Source: Microthrixaceae bacterium (GTDB lineage: Bacteria; Actinomycetota; Acidimicrobiia; Acidimicrobiales; Microtrichaceae). Taken from it: a DNA stretch of 64,000 bases. The DNA is taken from the NCBI GenBank assembly GCA_023958095.1, contig JAMLGJ010000010.1, forward strand, positions 41,837 through 105,836, in the 5' to 3' direction. The notes below the pieces were generated by a model. It did not search any database. It saw nothing but the letters and a program-made list of their open reading frames with translations, and was not told where the DNA came from. Shown here piece by piece: positions 52,006 through 59,398 of this stretch; the stretch's first letter is position 1, and each line of letters starts with the position of its first letter. Position numbers and translations under genes: made by a program.

Positions 52006-53208
52006 TCAGTCGTGGGCCACGGCCACCCGGTTGCCACCGTTGCCGTGGGCGAGGCGGGCAGCCGATCGCGCACGGTCGAAGAGGTCGTCGATCGAGTTGG
52101 CCCGGTGGGACTCCACCACACCCGCGGAGAACGTGAACGGAACCGCACCGGCCGTGGCCAGTGACAGGGTGAGCGCCTCGCGGACCCTTTCGATCGCGAG
52201 CGACGCCTCGGTGGCGCCGCAGTTGCCCAGCACTGCGGCGAATCGGCCCCTGTCCATGTGGCAGATCAGGTCATCGGGGCGCAGGGTGCAACGCAACGAC
52301 TCGGCGAGGGTCTGCTGCACCTGTTCGGTCCCATCGGTGCCGCGGAGATGCTCGACGCCGTCGAAGTCATCGATGTCGACCAGCGCCACGCAGAACGGCA
52401 CGAGCGAACGGAACGACTCCCTGAGGTGGGACTCCAGGGAGTCCGGACCGGGCAGGCCCGTTGCGGGGTCCTCCCTGAAAGCACTTCGCCGACCCTGCAG
52501 GCGTCGCACCTCGGTGATCCGGGTGCCGGTGCGGTCGGCGACCCACTCGAGCACCTCCACGGTGTGCCGGTCGGGGACCTCCCCGGGGGCCTGCACGACC
52601 GAGATGGTTCCGAGCACCCGGTCACCCACGCGCAGCGGAACGCAGGTGGACGACACCGACACATCGGGGTCCTTCACGTGGGCACAGGCATCGAGGGCGT
52701 CGGAGTCGGAGGCCACCATCGTGCTGCCAGCCAGGGCCGCGCAGCCGGGTGTGTCCGGGATCGGCCTGGCGGCAGCGAGGTCACCGTCGGCCAACCTGAC
52801 CGACCAGCCCACCCGTGTTTCGTCGGGGACCGCCAGCAGCAACGCCACGTCCGCGTCGGGTTGCAGCTCGTGGACCGCCCGCAGGGCCGCCCGCAGGGCT
52901 GCGGGTTCGGCTCCGGCCTGGCCGAGTGCACGCTCGAAACGCTCCCGGAAGTCGACCTCGGTGGCCATCGCGCGCAACTCGCTGTGGGCATCCTCTGCAT
53001 CCAGGCGCGCCGAGGCCAGCGAAGCCTGCAGCGGCCTGATGACCACGGCCACCACGATCACCACCGACAACACCCACGAGGCTGCCCTCACGGCCATCGA
53101 GGGCAGGGGAGCGAGGTCGGTCGCAGCGACGATCAACTCGGCGACCACCGGTGGGCCGAGCACTGCTGCGGCGACCCTCACCGGCTCTGTTCCGCGGGTC
53201 TCCAGCAC
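52006..53208 (-). CDS. Membrane GAF-GGDEF protein with degenerate active site
   Basis: 400 residues. N-terminal hydrophobic helices (about 10-30 and 38-60), a linker helix, a GAF domain (about 90-225; STCVPLRVGDRVLGTISVV), and a GGDEF-type domain (about 235-395). The domain keeps ALVDIDDFDGVEHLRG, but the active loop is CHMDRGRFAAVL in place of RxGGDEF, so c-di-GMP synthesis is not expected. TACCGT ends 7 nt before GTG 53208. It may be a c-di-GMP or GTP sensor or a dimerisation partner of the intact cyclase at 275. Confidence 0.82.
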   Translation of the reverse strand: MLETRGTEPVRVAAAVLGPPVVAELIVAATDLAPLPSMAVRAASWVLSVVIVVAVVIRPLQASLASARLDAEDAHSELRAMATEVDFRERFERALGQAGAEPAALRAALRAVHELQPDADVALLLAVPDETRVGWSVRLADGDLAAARPIPDTPGCAALAGSTMVASDSDALDACAHVKDPDVSVSSTCVPLRVGDRVLGTISVVQAPGEVPDRHTVEVLEWVADRTGTRITEVRRLQGRRSAFREDPATGLPGPDSLESHLRESFRSLVPFCVALVDIDDFDGVEHLRGTDGTEQVQQTLAESLRCTLRPDDLICHMDRGRFAAVLGNCGATEASLAIERVREALTLSLATAGAVPFTFSAGVVESHRANSIDDLFDRARSAARLAHGNGGNRVAVAHD

Positions 53209-53215
53209 CTCTCAG

Positions 53216-53221
53216 ACGGTA
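53216..53221 (-). promoter_or_regulatory. -10 box TACCGT, leaderless
   Basis: TACCGT on the - strand ends 7 nt before GTG 53208. Confidence 0.5.
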
Positions 53222-53323
53222 TCGGGGCCGGGGCCAAAACCGGTTCGGGACCGGGGTCCAGCCGTGGACTCCGTACTCGGGCAGCGCGGGCCGCGGGCTG
53301 ACGCTGTGCTGGCGGCGCGTCGG

Positions 53324-53329
53324 TAGGAT
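53324..53329 (+). promoter_or_regulatory. -10 box TAGGAT before cysS
   Basis: TAGGAT ends 7 nt before GTG 53337. Confidence 0.55.
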
Positions 53330-53336
53330 CGCTGCT

Positions 53337-54713
53337 GTGATCTCGCTCCACGACACGGTGACCCGGACGACCGCGCCCCTCGAACTGCGCGACCCCGGAC
53401 GTGTGTCGATGTACGTGTGCGGCCCCACCGTGTACGGCCCGGCCCACCTGGGCCACGCGCGCATGGCGCTGGTGTTCGACGTGCTGCGCCGCTACCTGCA
53501 GTGGTCCGGGCTCCAGGTCACCTTCGTGTCGAACATCACCGACATCGACGACAAGATCATCGCCCGCGCGGCCGAGGAGGGTCGCGACGCGGCCGAGGTG
53601 GCCGTCGACTGGGAGGCCGCCTGGTACGCGACGATGCAGACCCTCGGGGTGCAGCGGCCCGATTCGGACCCTCACGCGACCGCGTACGTCGACGCGATGG
53701 TGGAACTCATCGGCGACCTCGTGGAGAAGGATTCGGCCTATGTCACCTCCGACGGGGTGTACCTGTCGGTCGATGGGGTGGCCGACTACGGCCTGCTCGC
53801 ACACCAGTCGCTCGATGACCTGGTCGCCGGTGGTGGTGAGCGGGAGATCGTCGGGGCGGAGAAGCGCAACCCCGCGGACTTCGCGCTGTGGAAGTTCGCC
53901 AAGGCCGGTGAGCCCTCCTGGCCCTCCCCGTGGGGTGAGGGCCGGCCCGGCTGGCACACCGAGTGCGTGGTGATGAGCCTCGACCTGCTCGGTGACGGCT
54001 TCGACCTGCACGGCGGTGGGGTGGACCTCGCCTTCCCGCACCACGAGAACGAACGGGCCCAGGCGGTGGCGTGTGGCCGTGAGTTCGCCCGCCACTGGGT
54101 CCACAACGGCTTCGTCGAGGTCGGTGGCGAGAAGATGTCGAAGTCCCTCGGGAACTTCACCACCGTCGACGAGTTGACCGCCGCACACGACCCCAGGGCG
54201 CTGAGGCTGTTGATCCTGCAGGCCCACTACCGTTCACCGGTGGAGGTGACCCCCACCTCGATGGCCAACGCCGAGGCGGCCCTGGAGCGGCTCGACACGC
54301 TGGCACGCAGGGCCGAGGCCGTTGGCGAACTCGGTCCGGAAGCGGCCTGCGAACCCGACCCCGAGCGGCTCGAGGCGTTCCGGACGCGCATGGACGACGA
54401 CCTCGACACGCCGGGCGCGATGGCAGTCGTGTTCGGATGTGTCACCGACGCGAACCGGGCCCTGGATGCCGGTGACGTCGAGGCCGCGGCACCGGTGGTG
54501 GCAGCCTGGCGTTCCATGCTCGAAGCGGTGGGGCTCGAGGTCACCGCAGGCACCGACGAGCTGCCCGCCGACGTGCTCGAGAAGTGCGCCGCACGCGACC
54601 GGGCACGTGCCGAACGCGACTTCGGGACCGCCGACGCGCTGCGGGACGAACTCGTGGCGCAGGGCTGGGTCGTCGAGGACACCCCCGACGGCACGACCGT
54701 GCGCCGCGCCTGA
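53337..54713 (+). CDS. cysS: Cysteinyl-tRNA synthetase
   Basis: 458 residues, full length. It charges tRNA-Cys. YVCGPTVYGPAHLGHAR holds the first zinc Cys and the HIGH motif, FVSNITDIDDKII follows, and the other zinc ligands are in GWHTECVVMS and HHENERAQ. The KMSKS motif is EKMSKSLGN. The C-terminal DALR-type helices end in ERDFGTADALRDELVAQGWVVED. The related MshC of mycothiol synthesis is shorter and lacks this anticodon region, so CysS is favoured. It has its own leaderless promoter, divergent from the GGDEF gene. Confidence 0.95.
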   Translation: MISLHDTVTRTTAPLELRDPGRVSMYVCGPTVYGPAHLGHARMALVFDVLRRYLQWSGLQVTFVSNITDIDDKIIARAAEEGRDAAEVAVDWEAAWYATMQTLGVQRPDSDPHATAYVDAMVELIGDLVEKDSAYVTSDGVYLSVDGVADYGLLAHQSLDDLVAGGGEREIVGAEKRNPADFALWKFAKAGEPSWPSPWGEGRPGWHTECVVMSLDLLGDGFDLHGGGVDLAFPHHENERAQAVACGREFARHWVHNGFVEVGGEKMSKSLGNFTTVDELTAAHDPRALRLLILQAHYRSPVEVTPTSMANAEAALERLDTLARRAEAVGELGPEAACEPDPERLEAFRTRMDDDLDTPGAMAVVFGCVTDANRALDAGDVEAAAPVVAAWRSMLEAVGLEVTAGTDELPADVLEKCAARDRARAERDFGTADALRDELVAQGWVVEDTPDGTTVRRA

Positions 54714-54771
54714 TCCGCGGACTCCGGGAACCGATCGCGGCGCGCTTGCGTCACACCTTCCAGACCATCTC

Positions 54772-54800
54772 GCACCGGCCCGGCCGACCGGCCCCGGTGC
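54772..54800 (+). terminator. Hairpin after cysS
   Basis: GCACCGG (54772-54778) pairs with CCGGTGC (54794-54800). An inner GGCC pair (54782-54785 with 54790-54793) extends it after a 3-nt bulge. It sits 9 nt before the Shine-Dalgarno of the next gene. Confidence 0.45.
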
Positions 54801-54819
54801 AAGGACCTCGGGAGGAACA

Positions 54820-56223
54820 ATGGACGTGGGACTGCGATTCGGGCAGCAGCGAGCGGTCGCGGGAGCACCGAAGCGGACACGACGGCTGGGGGCGGCCCTC
54901 CTCGCGTCGGCGATGGTGGGTTTGGTGCTCGTCGGGTGCGGCGCCGGTGCCGGTGAATCCGCTGGCTCCGGGTCCCTGCCGGACGGGTCGTGGATCGACG
55001 GTCCGCCTCCGGAGGACATCGAGGGCCCGGATGGGCTGACCACCGACGGCATCGAGGTGATGCCCGAGATGATGGAGGACTCCGCTTCCTCGGATCGATC
55101 GGGGGACGCCGCAGCGGGAGACGCCGGCGCGGCCGTCGCCCCGTCAGCCCTGAAGGCGGGTCACATCGACGACAACGACGACTTCGAGGGGTTCCTCGAG
55201 TACCTGGATCGGGTGCGCGGCATCGGCGTGCCCTTCAGGGAGATGGACCCGAGCGGACGGGTCGTGATCACCGTGGTGGATCCCGACCGACGACCGGCGG
55301 CGGGCGCCGAGGTGGTCGTGTCCGCCGGGGGCGAGGAGGTCGCACGGATCCGCACCACCGCCGATGGCACGGCGTTGTTCCATCCACGTGCCTACGGCGT
55401 GGAGGACTCGCGCTTCACCGTCGCCTCCGGAGGCTCGAGTGCCGAGGCGCAGGCCGGGAGTGCCGTGTCGCTCGAGGTGTCCTCGGCGTGGCGCCCCGAG
55501 CGGGTGCCGCTCGACATCGCGTTCGCCATCGACACCACCGGTTCAATGGGAGACGAATTGGACCGCCTGAAGGATTCGATCACCTCGGTGGTGGATCGCA
55601 TCGAGGACCTTCCCGGCGCCCCCGATGTGCGGCTCGCCATGACGGTCTACCGGGACGAGGGCGACGCCTACGTGACCGCCACGCACGACTTCACCGGTGA
55701 CGTGCCCGCCTTCAGGGAGGAACTCGCAGCGCTGTCGGCCGACGGCGGTGGAGACCAGCCCGAGGCCCTCGACGAGGCCCTCGCCGAGGTGCTCGGCGCG
55801 CCCGCCTGGCGGGATCCGGCAGAGGCGATCCAGTTGGTGTTCGTCGTCGGGGATGCCGGTGGACACCCCGAACGTGATGTCGAGCAGCCCTATGTGGAGA
55901 GCATGCGCAACGCCTCCGAGCGGGGGGTGAAGATCCTTCCGATCGCCGCGTCCTCGAGCGACGACCGGGCCGAGGTGGCGTTCCGCCAGCTCGCCCAGTT
56001 CACCGGTGCACCGTTCGTGTTCCTCGCCTACGGGGCCGGTGGGGCAGCGACGGGAGGTTCCACCGACATCGACTCGACCGACTACGAGGAGTTGAGCCTG
56101 GATGACCTGATCGTCCGGTTGGTCTCCGAGGAGCTCGCAGCGCTCTCGGGTGGGGGTTCCTCGCCCGCCACGGTGCCACCGACGGTCACGACCACGACCA
56201 CCACGAATCCACCCGGACAGTGA
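54820..56223 (+). CDS. von Willebrand factor A lipoprotein
   Basis: 467 residues. Lipobox LVGC near residue 38, an acidic Ser/Ala/Gly linker, then a beta domain (about 140-220; carboxypeptidase-regulatory-like, RVVITVVDPDRRPAAGAEVVV with a DGTALF turn), and a vWA domain (about 225-440). The metal-adhesion site DTTGSMGDE is complete, with GDAGGHPE and a conserved Thr/Asp further on. It ends in a Thr-rich tail. Likely a surface protein binding a protein or wall ligand through divalent metal. GGGAGGA lies just before ATG 54820. Confidence 0.85.
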   Translation: MDVGLRFGQQRAVAGAPKRTRRLGAALLASAMVGLVLVGCGAGAGESAGSGSLPDGSWIDGPPPEDIEGPDGLTTDGIEVMPEMMEDSASSDRSGDAAAGDAGAAVAPSALKAGHIDDNDDFEGFLEYLDRVRGIGVPFREMDPSGRVVITVVDPDRRPAAGAEVVVSAGGEEVARIRTTADGTALFHPRAYGVEDSRFTVASGGSSAEAQAGSAVSLEVSSAWRPERVPLDIAFAIDTTGSMGDELDRLKDSITSVVDRIEDLPGAPDVRLAMTVYRDEGDAYVTATHDFTGDVPAFREELAALSADGGGDQPEALDEALAEVLGAPAWRDPAEAIQLVFVVGDAGGHPERDVEQPYVESMRNASERGVKILPIAASSSDDRAEVAFRQLAQFTGAPFVFLAYGAGGAATGGSTDIDSTDYEELSLDDLIVRLVSEELAALSGGGSSPATVPPTVTTTTTTNPPGQ

Positions 56224-56273
56224 ACGGAGTTCGCCTGCGGGCCGCGGGCCTGCGAGCAGGTTTGTCGAGAATT

Positions 56274-56305
56274 GTTACTCGCCGGTAACCTACTGGTCGG
56301 TAACC
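56274..56305 (+). promoter_or_regulatory. Tandem operator-like repeat before acyl-CoA dehydrogenase
   Basis: TACTCGCCGGTAACC (56276-56290) and TACTGGTCGGTAACC (56291-56305) are a head-to-tail 15-bp repeat. The first copy is also an inverted repeat, GTTAC-N6-GTAAC (56274-56289). This looks like a TetR-family operator, spaced one and a half helical turns apart, 50-80 nt before the start codon. Confidence 0.55.
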
Positions 56306-56354
56306 GCAGTGGGGCACCCGGGGTACGGGGCCTGAACGTTGGGAAGGTGTGACC

Positions 56355-57584
56355 ATGGGCGAGTTCTCCCTCGAGTTGAACGAGGACCAGATCCAGATCA
56401 AGAAGTGGGTGCACGACTTCGCGGAGAACGTCGTTCGACCCGCGGCCGAGGAGTGGGACGAACGCGAGGAGTTCCCCTGGCCGATCGTGGAGGAGGCCGC
56501 CCAGAACGGTCTGTACAGCTTCGACTTCATGGCCCAGGCTCTCATGGGCGACGAGTCCGGACTCACACTGCCGATCGCACTCGAAGAGCTGTTCTGGGGT
56601 GACGCAGGCATCGGCCTGTCGATCTTCGGTTCCGGGCTCGCGGCAGCAGGCATCGCCGGCAACGGCACCCCCGAACAGGTCATGGAGTGGGTGCCCCAGT
56701 GCTACGGCACGCCCGAGAAGATCCAGCTCGGTGCGTTCTGCGTCTCGGAACCCGACGCCGGATCGGACGTTTCGTCGCTTCGCACCCGTGCGGTCTACGA
56801 CGAGGCCAAGGACGAGTGGGTGCTCAACGGCACCAAGGCGTGGATCACCAACGGCGGCATCGCTGACGTTCACGTGGTGGTGGCCGCGGTGGACCCCGAG
56901 CTCAAGGGTCGTGGCCAGGCGAGCTTCATCGTGCCGCCCAACACCCCTGGGCTGTCCCAGGGCCAGAAGTACAAGAAGCACGGCATCCGTGCCTCGCACA
57001 CCTCCGAGGTCGTCCTCGAGGACGTCAGGTTGCCGGGCAGCTGCCTGCTGGGCGGCAAGGAGAAGCTCGACGAGAAGCTCGCCAAGGCCCGCGAGGCGAT
57101 GAACAACCCGAAGGTCTCCTCCGGCAAGCAGCCCGCGATGGCGACCTTCGAGGCCACACGCCCCGCAGTGGCCGCCATGGCGGTCGGGATCGCCCGGGCC
57201 GCGTACGAGTACTCACTCGACTACGCCCAGGAGCGTGTCGCGTTCGGCAAGCCGATCATCATGAACCAGGCGATCGCATTCATGCTCGCCGACATGGCCA
57301 CCCGGATCGACGCCTCGAGGCTCCTGGTGCACCGTGCCGCATGGCTGAGCCGCAACGGCACCTTCCAGAACGCCGAGGGTTCGATGTCGAAGCTGCACGC
57401 AGGGCGGACCGCCGTGTGGGTCACCGAGCGCGCCATCCAGATCCTCGGCGGCTACGGCTACACCCGGGAGTACCCGGTGGAGCGCTGGCACCGCGACGCG
57501 AAGATCATGGACATCTTCGAGGGCACCGAGCAGATCCAGCAGCTCGTGATCGGCCGTGCCATCTCCGGCCAGCGCATCGAGTAG
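56355..57584 (+). CDS. Acyl-CoA dehydrogenase
   Basis: 409 residues. FAD enzyme making trans-2-enoyl-CoA from acyl-CoA. ELNEDQIQIKKWVHDFAENVV is the family opening; AFCVSEPDAGSDVSSLRTRA and WITNGG bind flavin and substrate; GYGYTREYPVERWHRDAKIM and FEGTEQIQQL hold the catalytic Glu in the usual C-terminal place. An insert of about 30 residues (KEKLDEKLAKAREAMNNPKVSSGKQP) before the third domain is distinctive. GGGAAGG lies before ATG 56355, with an in-frame GTG at 56349. A tandem operator upstream suggests control by fatty acid or steroid signals. Confidence 0.9.
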   Translation: MGEFSLELNEDQIQIKKWVHDFAENVVRPAAEEWDEREEFPWPIVEEAAQNGLYSFDFMAQALMGDESGLTLPIALEELFWGDAGIGLSIFGSGLAAAGIAGNGTPEQVMEWVPQCYGTPEKIQLGAFCVSEPDAGSDVSSLRTRAVYDEAKDEWVLNGTKAWITNGGIADVHVVVAAVDPELKGRGQASFIVPPNTPGLSQGQKYKKHGIRASHTSEVVLEDVRLPGSCLLGGKEKLDEKLAKAREAMNNPKVSSGKQPAMATFEATRPAVAAMAVGIARAAYEYSLDYAQERVAFGKPIIMNQAIAFMLADMATRIDASRLLVHRAAWLSRNGTFQNAEGSMSKLHAGRTAVWVTERAIQILGGYGYTREYPVERWHRDAKIMDIFEGTEQIQQLVIGRAISGQRIE

Positions 57585-57632
57585 TCCACTGGTGGTGGCG
57601 CCGAGGGGTCGCCGCGACCGTCGTGCCCAAGA

Positions 57633-57681
57633 GAACTGATCGTGGTGGTGCCGACCTGTCCGGCAGCACCACGATCAGTTC
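57633..57681. repeat. Palindromic repeat copy C, 20-bp stem with one mismatch
   Basis: Arms 57633-57652 and 57662-57681; loop 57653-57661 is GACCTGTCC. One mismatch (G at 57666). It lies 48 nt after the acyl-CoA dehydrogenase stop and 15 nt before the end of the convergent gene, the same setting as copies A and B. Confidence 0.85.
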
Positions 57682-57696
57682 GGCGTGTTTGGGTGT

Positions 57697-58212
57697 TCAG
57701 GAGCGGATCTCGTCGCCGTGGATCGCCACCGGCAGCCCGTCCTCGGTGGTGCCGAGGTACACGAAGACGTCCTCGCCATCCTCGGGCAGGCGGTTCACGC
57801 GACGCAGCTGGTCGTCCTCGTCGCGGACCATCGTCGCCTCGATCGTGACCGGCTGGTCGAGCCAGTCGACCTTCACGGTCTCCTCATCGACCCACGCCGC
57901 ACCCCGATCCTCGGTGCCGTCGCTCGCGCCCGAGGCGTTGGGCGTGTAGTAGCCGACACGTTCGCGCACCGCTTCCAACGCCGTCTCGTGCTCCTCGAAG
58001 CGGTCGCAGTCGTCGCACTCCTGGCATCGCCTGCCGGGATAGTGAGCCTCCTCGGTGCAACCGCATATGCACAGCATCGCGTCGGGTTCCTCGATCCAGG
58101 TGGCCTCGGAACACCTCCCGCACTCGCAGTACGGGCTGTCCGTCTCTTCGTCCCAGTGATGGGCGAATTCATTGCACCCGCAGTTGGCGCACACCTCAAC
58201 GAACATCGGCAT
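57697..58212 (-). CDS. Cys-rich protein with duplicated zinc-ribbon-like motif
   Basis: 171 residues, function unknown. The N-terminal 70 residues hold two similar Cys/His clusters: CANCGCNEFAHHW with CECGRC, then CICGCTEEAHYPG with CQECDDC. The pattern CxCG(C/H)xExAH...CxxCxxC is common in small actinobacterial and phage proteins and should bind zinc or another metal. The C-terminal half (about 95-171) is acidic and beta-rich (DVFVYLGTTEDGLPVAIHGDEI). GGAGGAGG 7-12 nt before ATG 58212 decides the start; TACCCT at 58311-58306 may be the promoter. Confidence 0.7.
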   Translation of the reverse strand: MPMFVEVCANCGCNEFAHHWDEETDSPYCECGRCSEATWIEEPDAMLCICGCTEEAHYPGRRCQECDDCDRFEEHETALEAVRERVGYYTPNASGASDGTEDRGAAWVDEETVKVDWLDQPVTIEATMVRDEDDQLRRVNRLPEDGEDVFVYLGTTEDGLPVAIHGDEIRS

Positions 58213-58344
58213 CTGATTGTCCTCCTCCCTCTGGCTCCCTCTGGCCAGCACTTCCCGAGTCGCCCCCTGCCCCGTTGTTCGCGGTCTGGGTGACTCGACC
58301 CACAAAGGGTATGGAACCCCTGTGACGCTGCAGCGTGGAACCCT

Positions 58345-59208
58345 TCAGGCGCCACTGGTGTGGGCCGCGACAAGGCCCACGATCCGCTCGATGTGCGCGG
58401 GCGCATACGGGGCGTGGCCCAAGCCGTCGATCAGCTGGAACGCCGCCCCGTCGATGTGCGAGGCCAGCGACCTGGCCGCATCCGGGGAGACGAAGAGGTC
58501 TCCCGCTCCGTGGATCACGAGCGTTGGCGCGCTGATCGACTCCAACAGAGCGGTGCTGTCGCCGTCGGCGAGCAACGCTGCCAGCTGTCGCGGTCCGGTC
58601 CGTCGGGAGTACCAGCGCTCCATGAGAGCGTTGTTCCGTTGCTCCAGCAACGCCTCGTCGACCTCGACCGGTGAGGCCGCGAGCCTGCTGAGGACGTTGA
58701 GCGTCGCGACGTCCTGCTCGTTGTGGTCGCCAACCGGGGCGGCGAGCGCATCGAGGACCTGCGGTGCCATGGTGCCCGTGTCGTCGCCCGGGCTCGTGCT
58801 CCAGAGGGTCAACGTGGCGACGCGCCCGGGATGCTCTGCAGCGATGTGTTGTGCCACGCCTCCGCCCATCGAGTGTCCGAGGAGGTGGGCGCGCCGGACG
58901 CCCAGCGCGTCGAGGAGTCCCACCGCGTCAGCGGCCAGCTCGTTCAGGTCGTAGGCGACGCTCGAACGGTCACCATCGATGATGGCCGGCACATCGGGCT
59001 CCTCGGCCACGACCACCGGGTCGGACAGGCCGACGTCGCGGTGGTCATAGGTGACCACACACAGGCCCGCGTCGACGAGGCCGTCCAGCAACGCGGGCTG
59101 CCAGCTCGTGAGTTGCTGGCCCATGCCGGCCACCATGAGCAGCGTCGGCGCGTCGGCGTTGCCGAGTACCTCCGCCTCGAGTCGGATCCGCCCGGTGTCG
59201 ATCCGCAT
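58345..59208 (-). CDS. Alpha/beta hydrolase
   Basis: 287 residues. Nucleophile Ser in LLGHSMGGG, oxyanion-type GMGQQLTSW, YDHRDVGLSD, acid Asp in VIHGAGDLFVSPD, and His near the end in LIDGLGHAPYAP. It resembles the DhaA/pimeloyl-ester and 3-oxoadipate enol-lactonase group; the substrate is not clear. GGGAGGAAG 4 nt before ATG 59208 supports the start. It is divergent from the PKD protein gene with a 190-bp gap that shows no clear promoter. Confidence 0.88.
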   Translation of the reverse strand: MRIDTGRIRLEAEVLGNADAPTLLMVAGMGQQLTSWQPALLDGLVDAGLCVVTYDHRDVGLSDPVVVAEEPDVPAIIDGDRSSVAYDLNELAADAVGLLDALGVRRAHLLGHSMGGGVAQHIAAEHPGRVATLTLWSTSPGDDTGTMAPQVLDALAAPVGDHNEQDVATLNVLSRLAASPVEVDEALLEQRNNALMERWYSRRTGPRQLAALLADGDSTALLESISAPTLVIHGAGDLFVSPDAARSLASHIDGAAFQLIDGLGHAPYAPAHIERIVGLVAAHTSGA

Positions 59209-59398
59209 CGGCTTCCTCCCCTCGTGTCCTGGATGCCATGAGCCCCCGGGTACACCCCCTACTGCACGATCGACCTGCACCGCCCGGGTGTCAACCGGTT
59301 CCGCTGAGACCCGCGGCCGGAGCACACATGGAACCGCACGCAGTGGACAGCCGAGCGCCACTGCAATAGAAAACTCAGAATCGATCCGGGAGAGAGCA

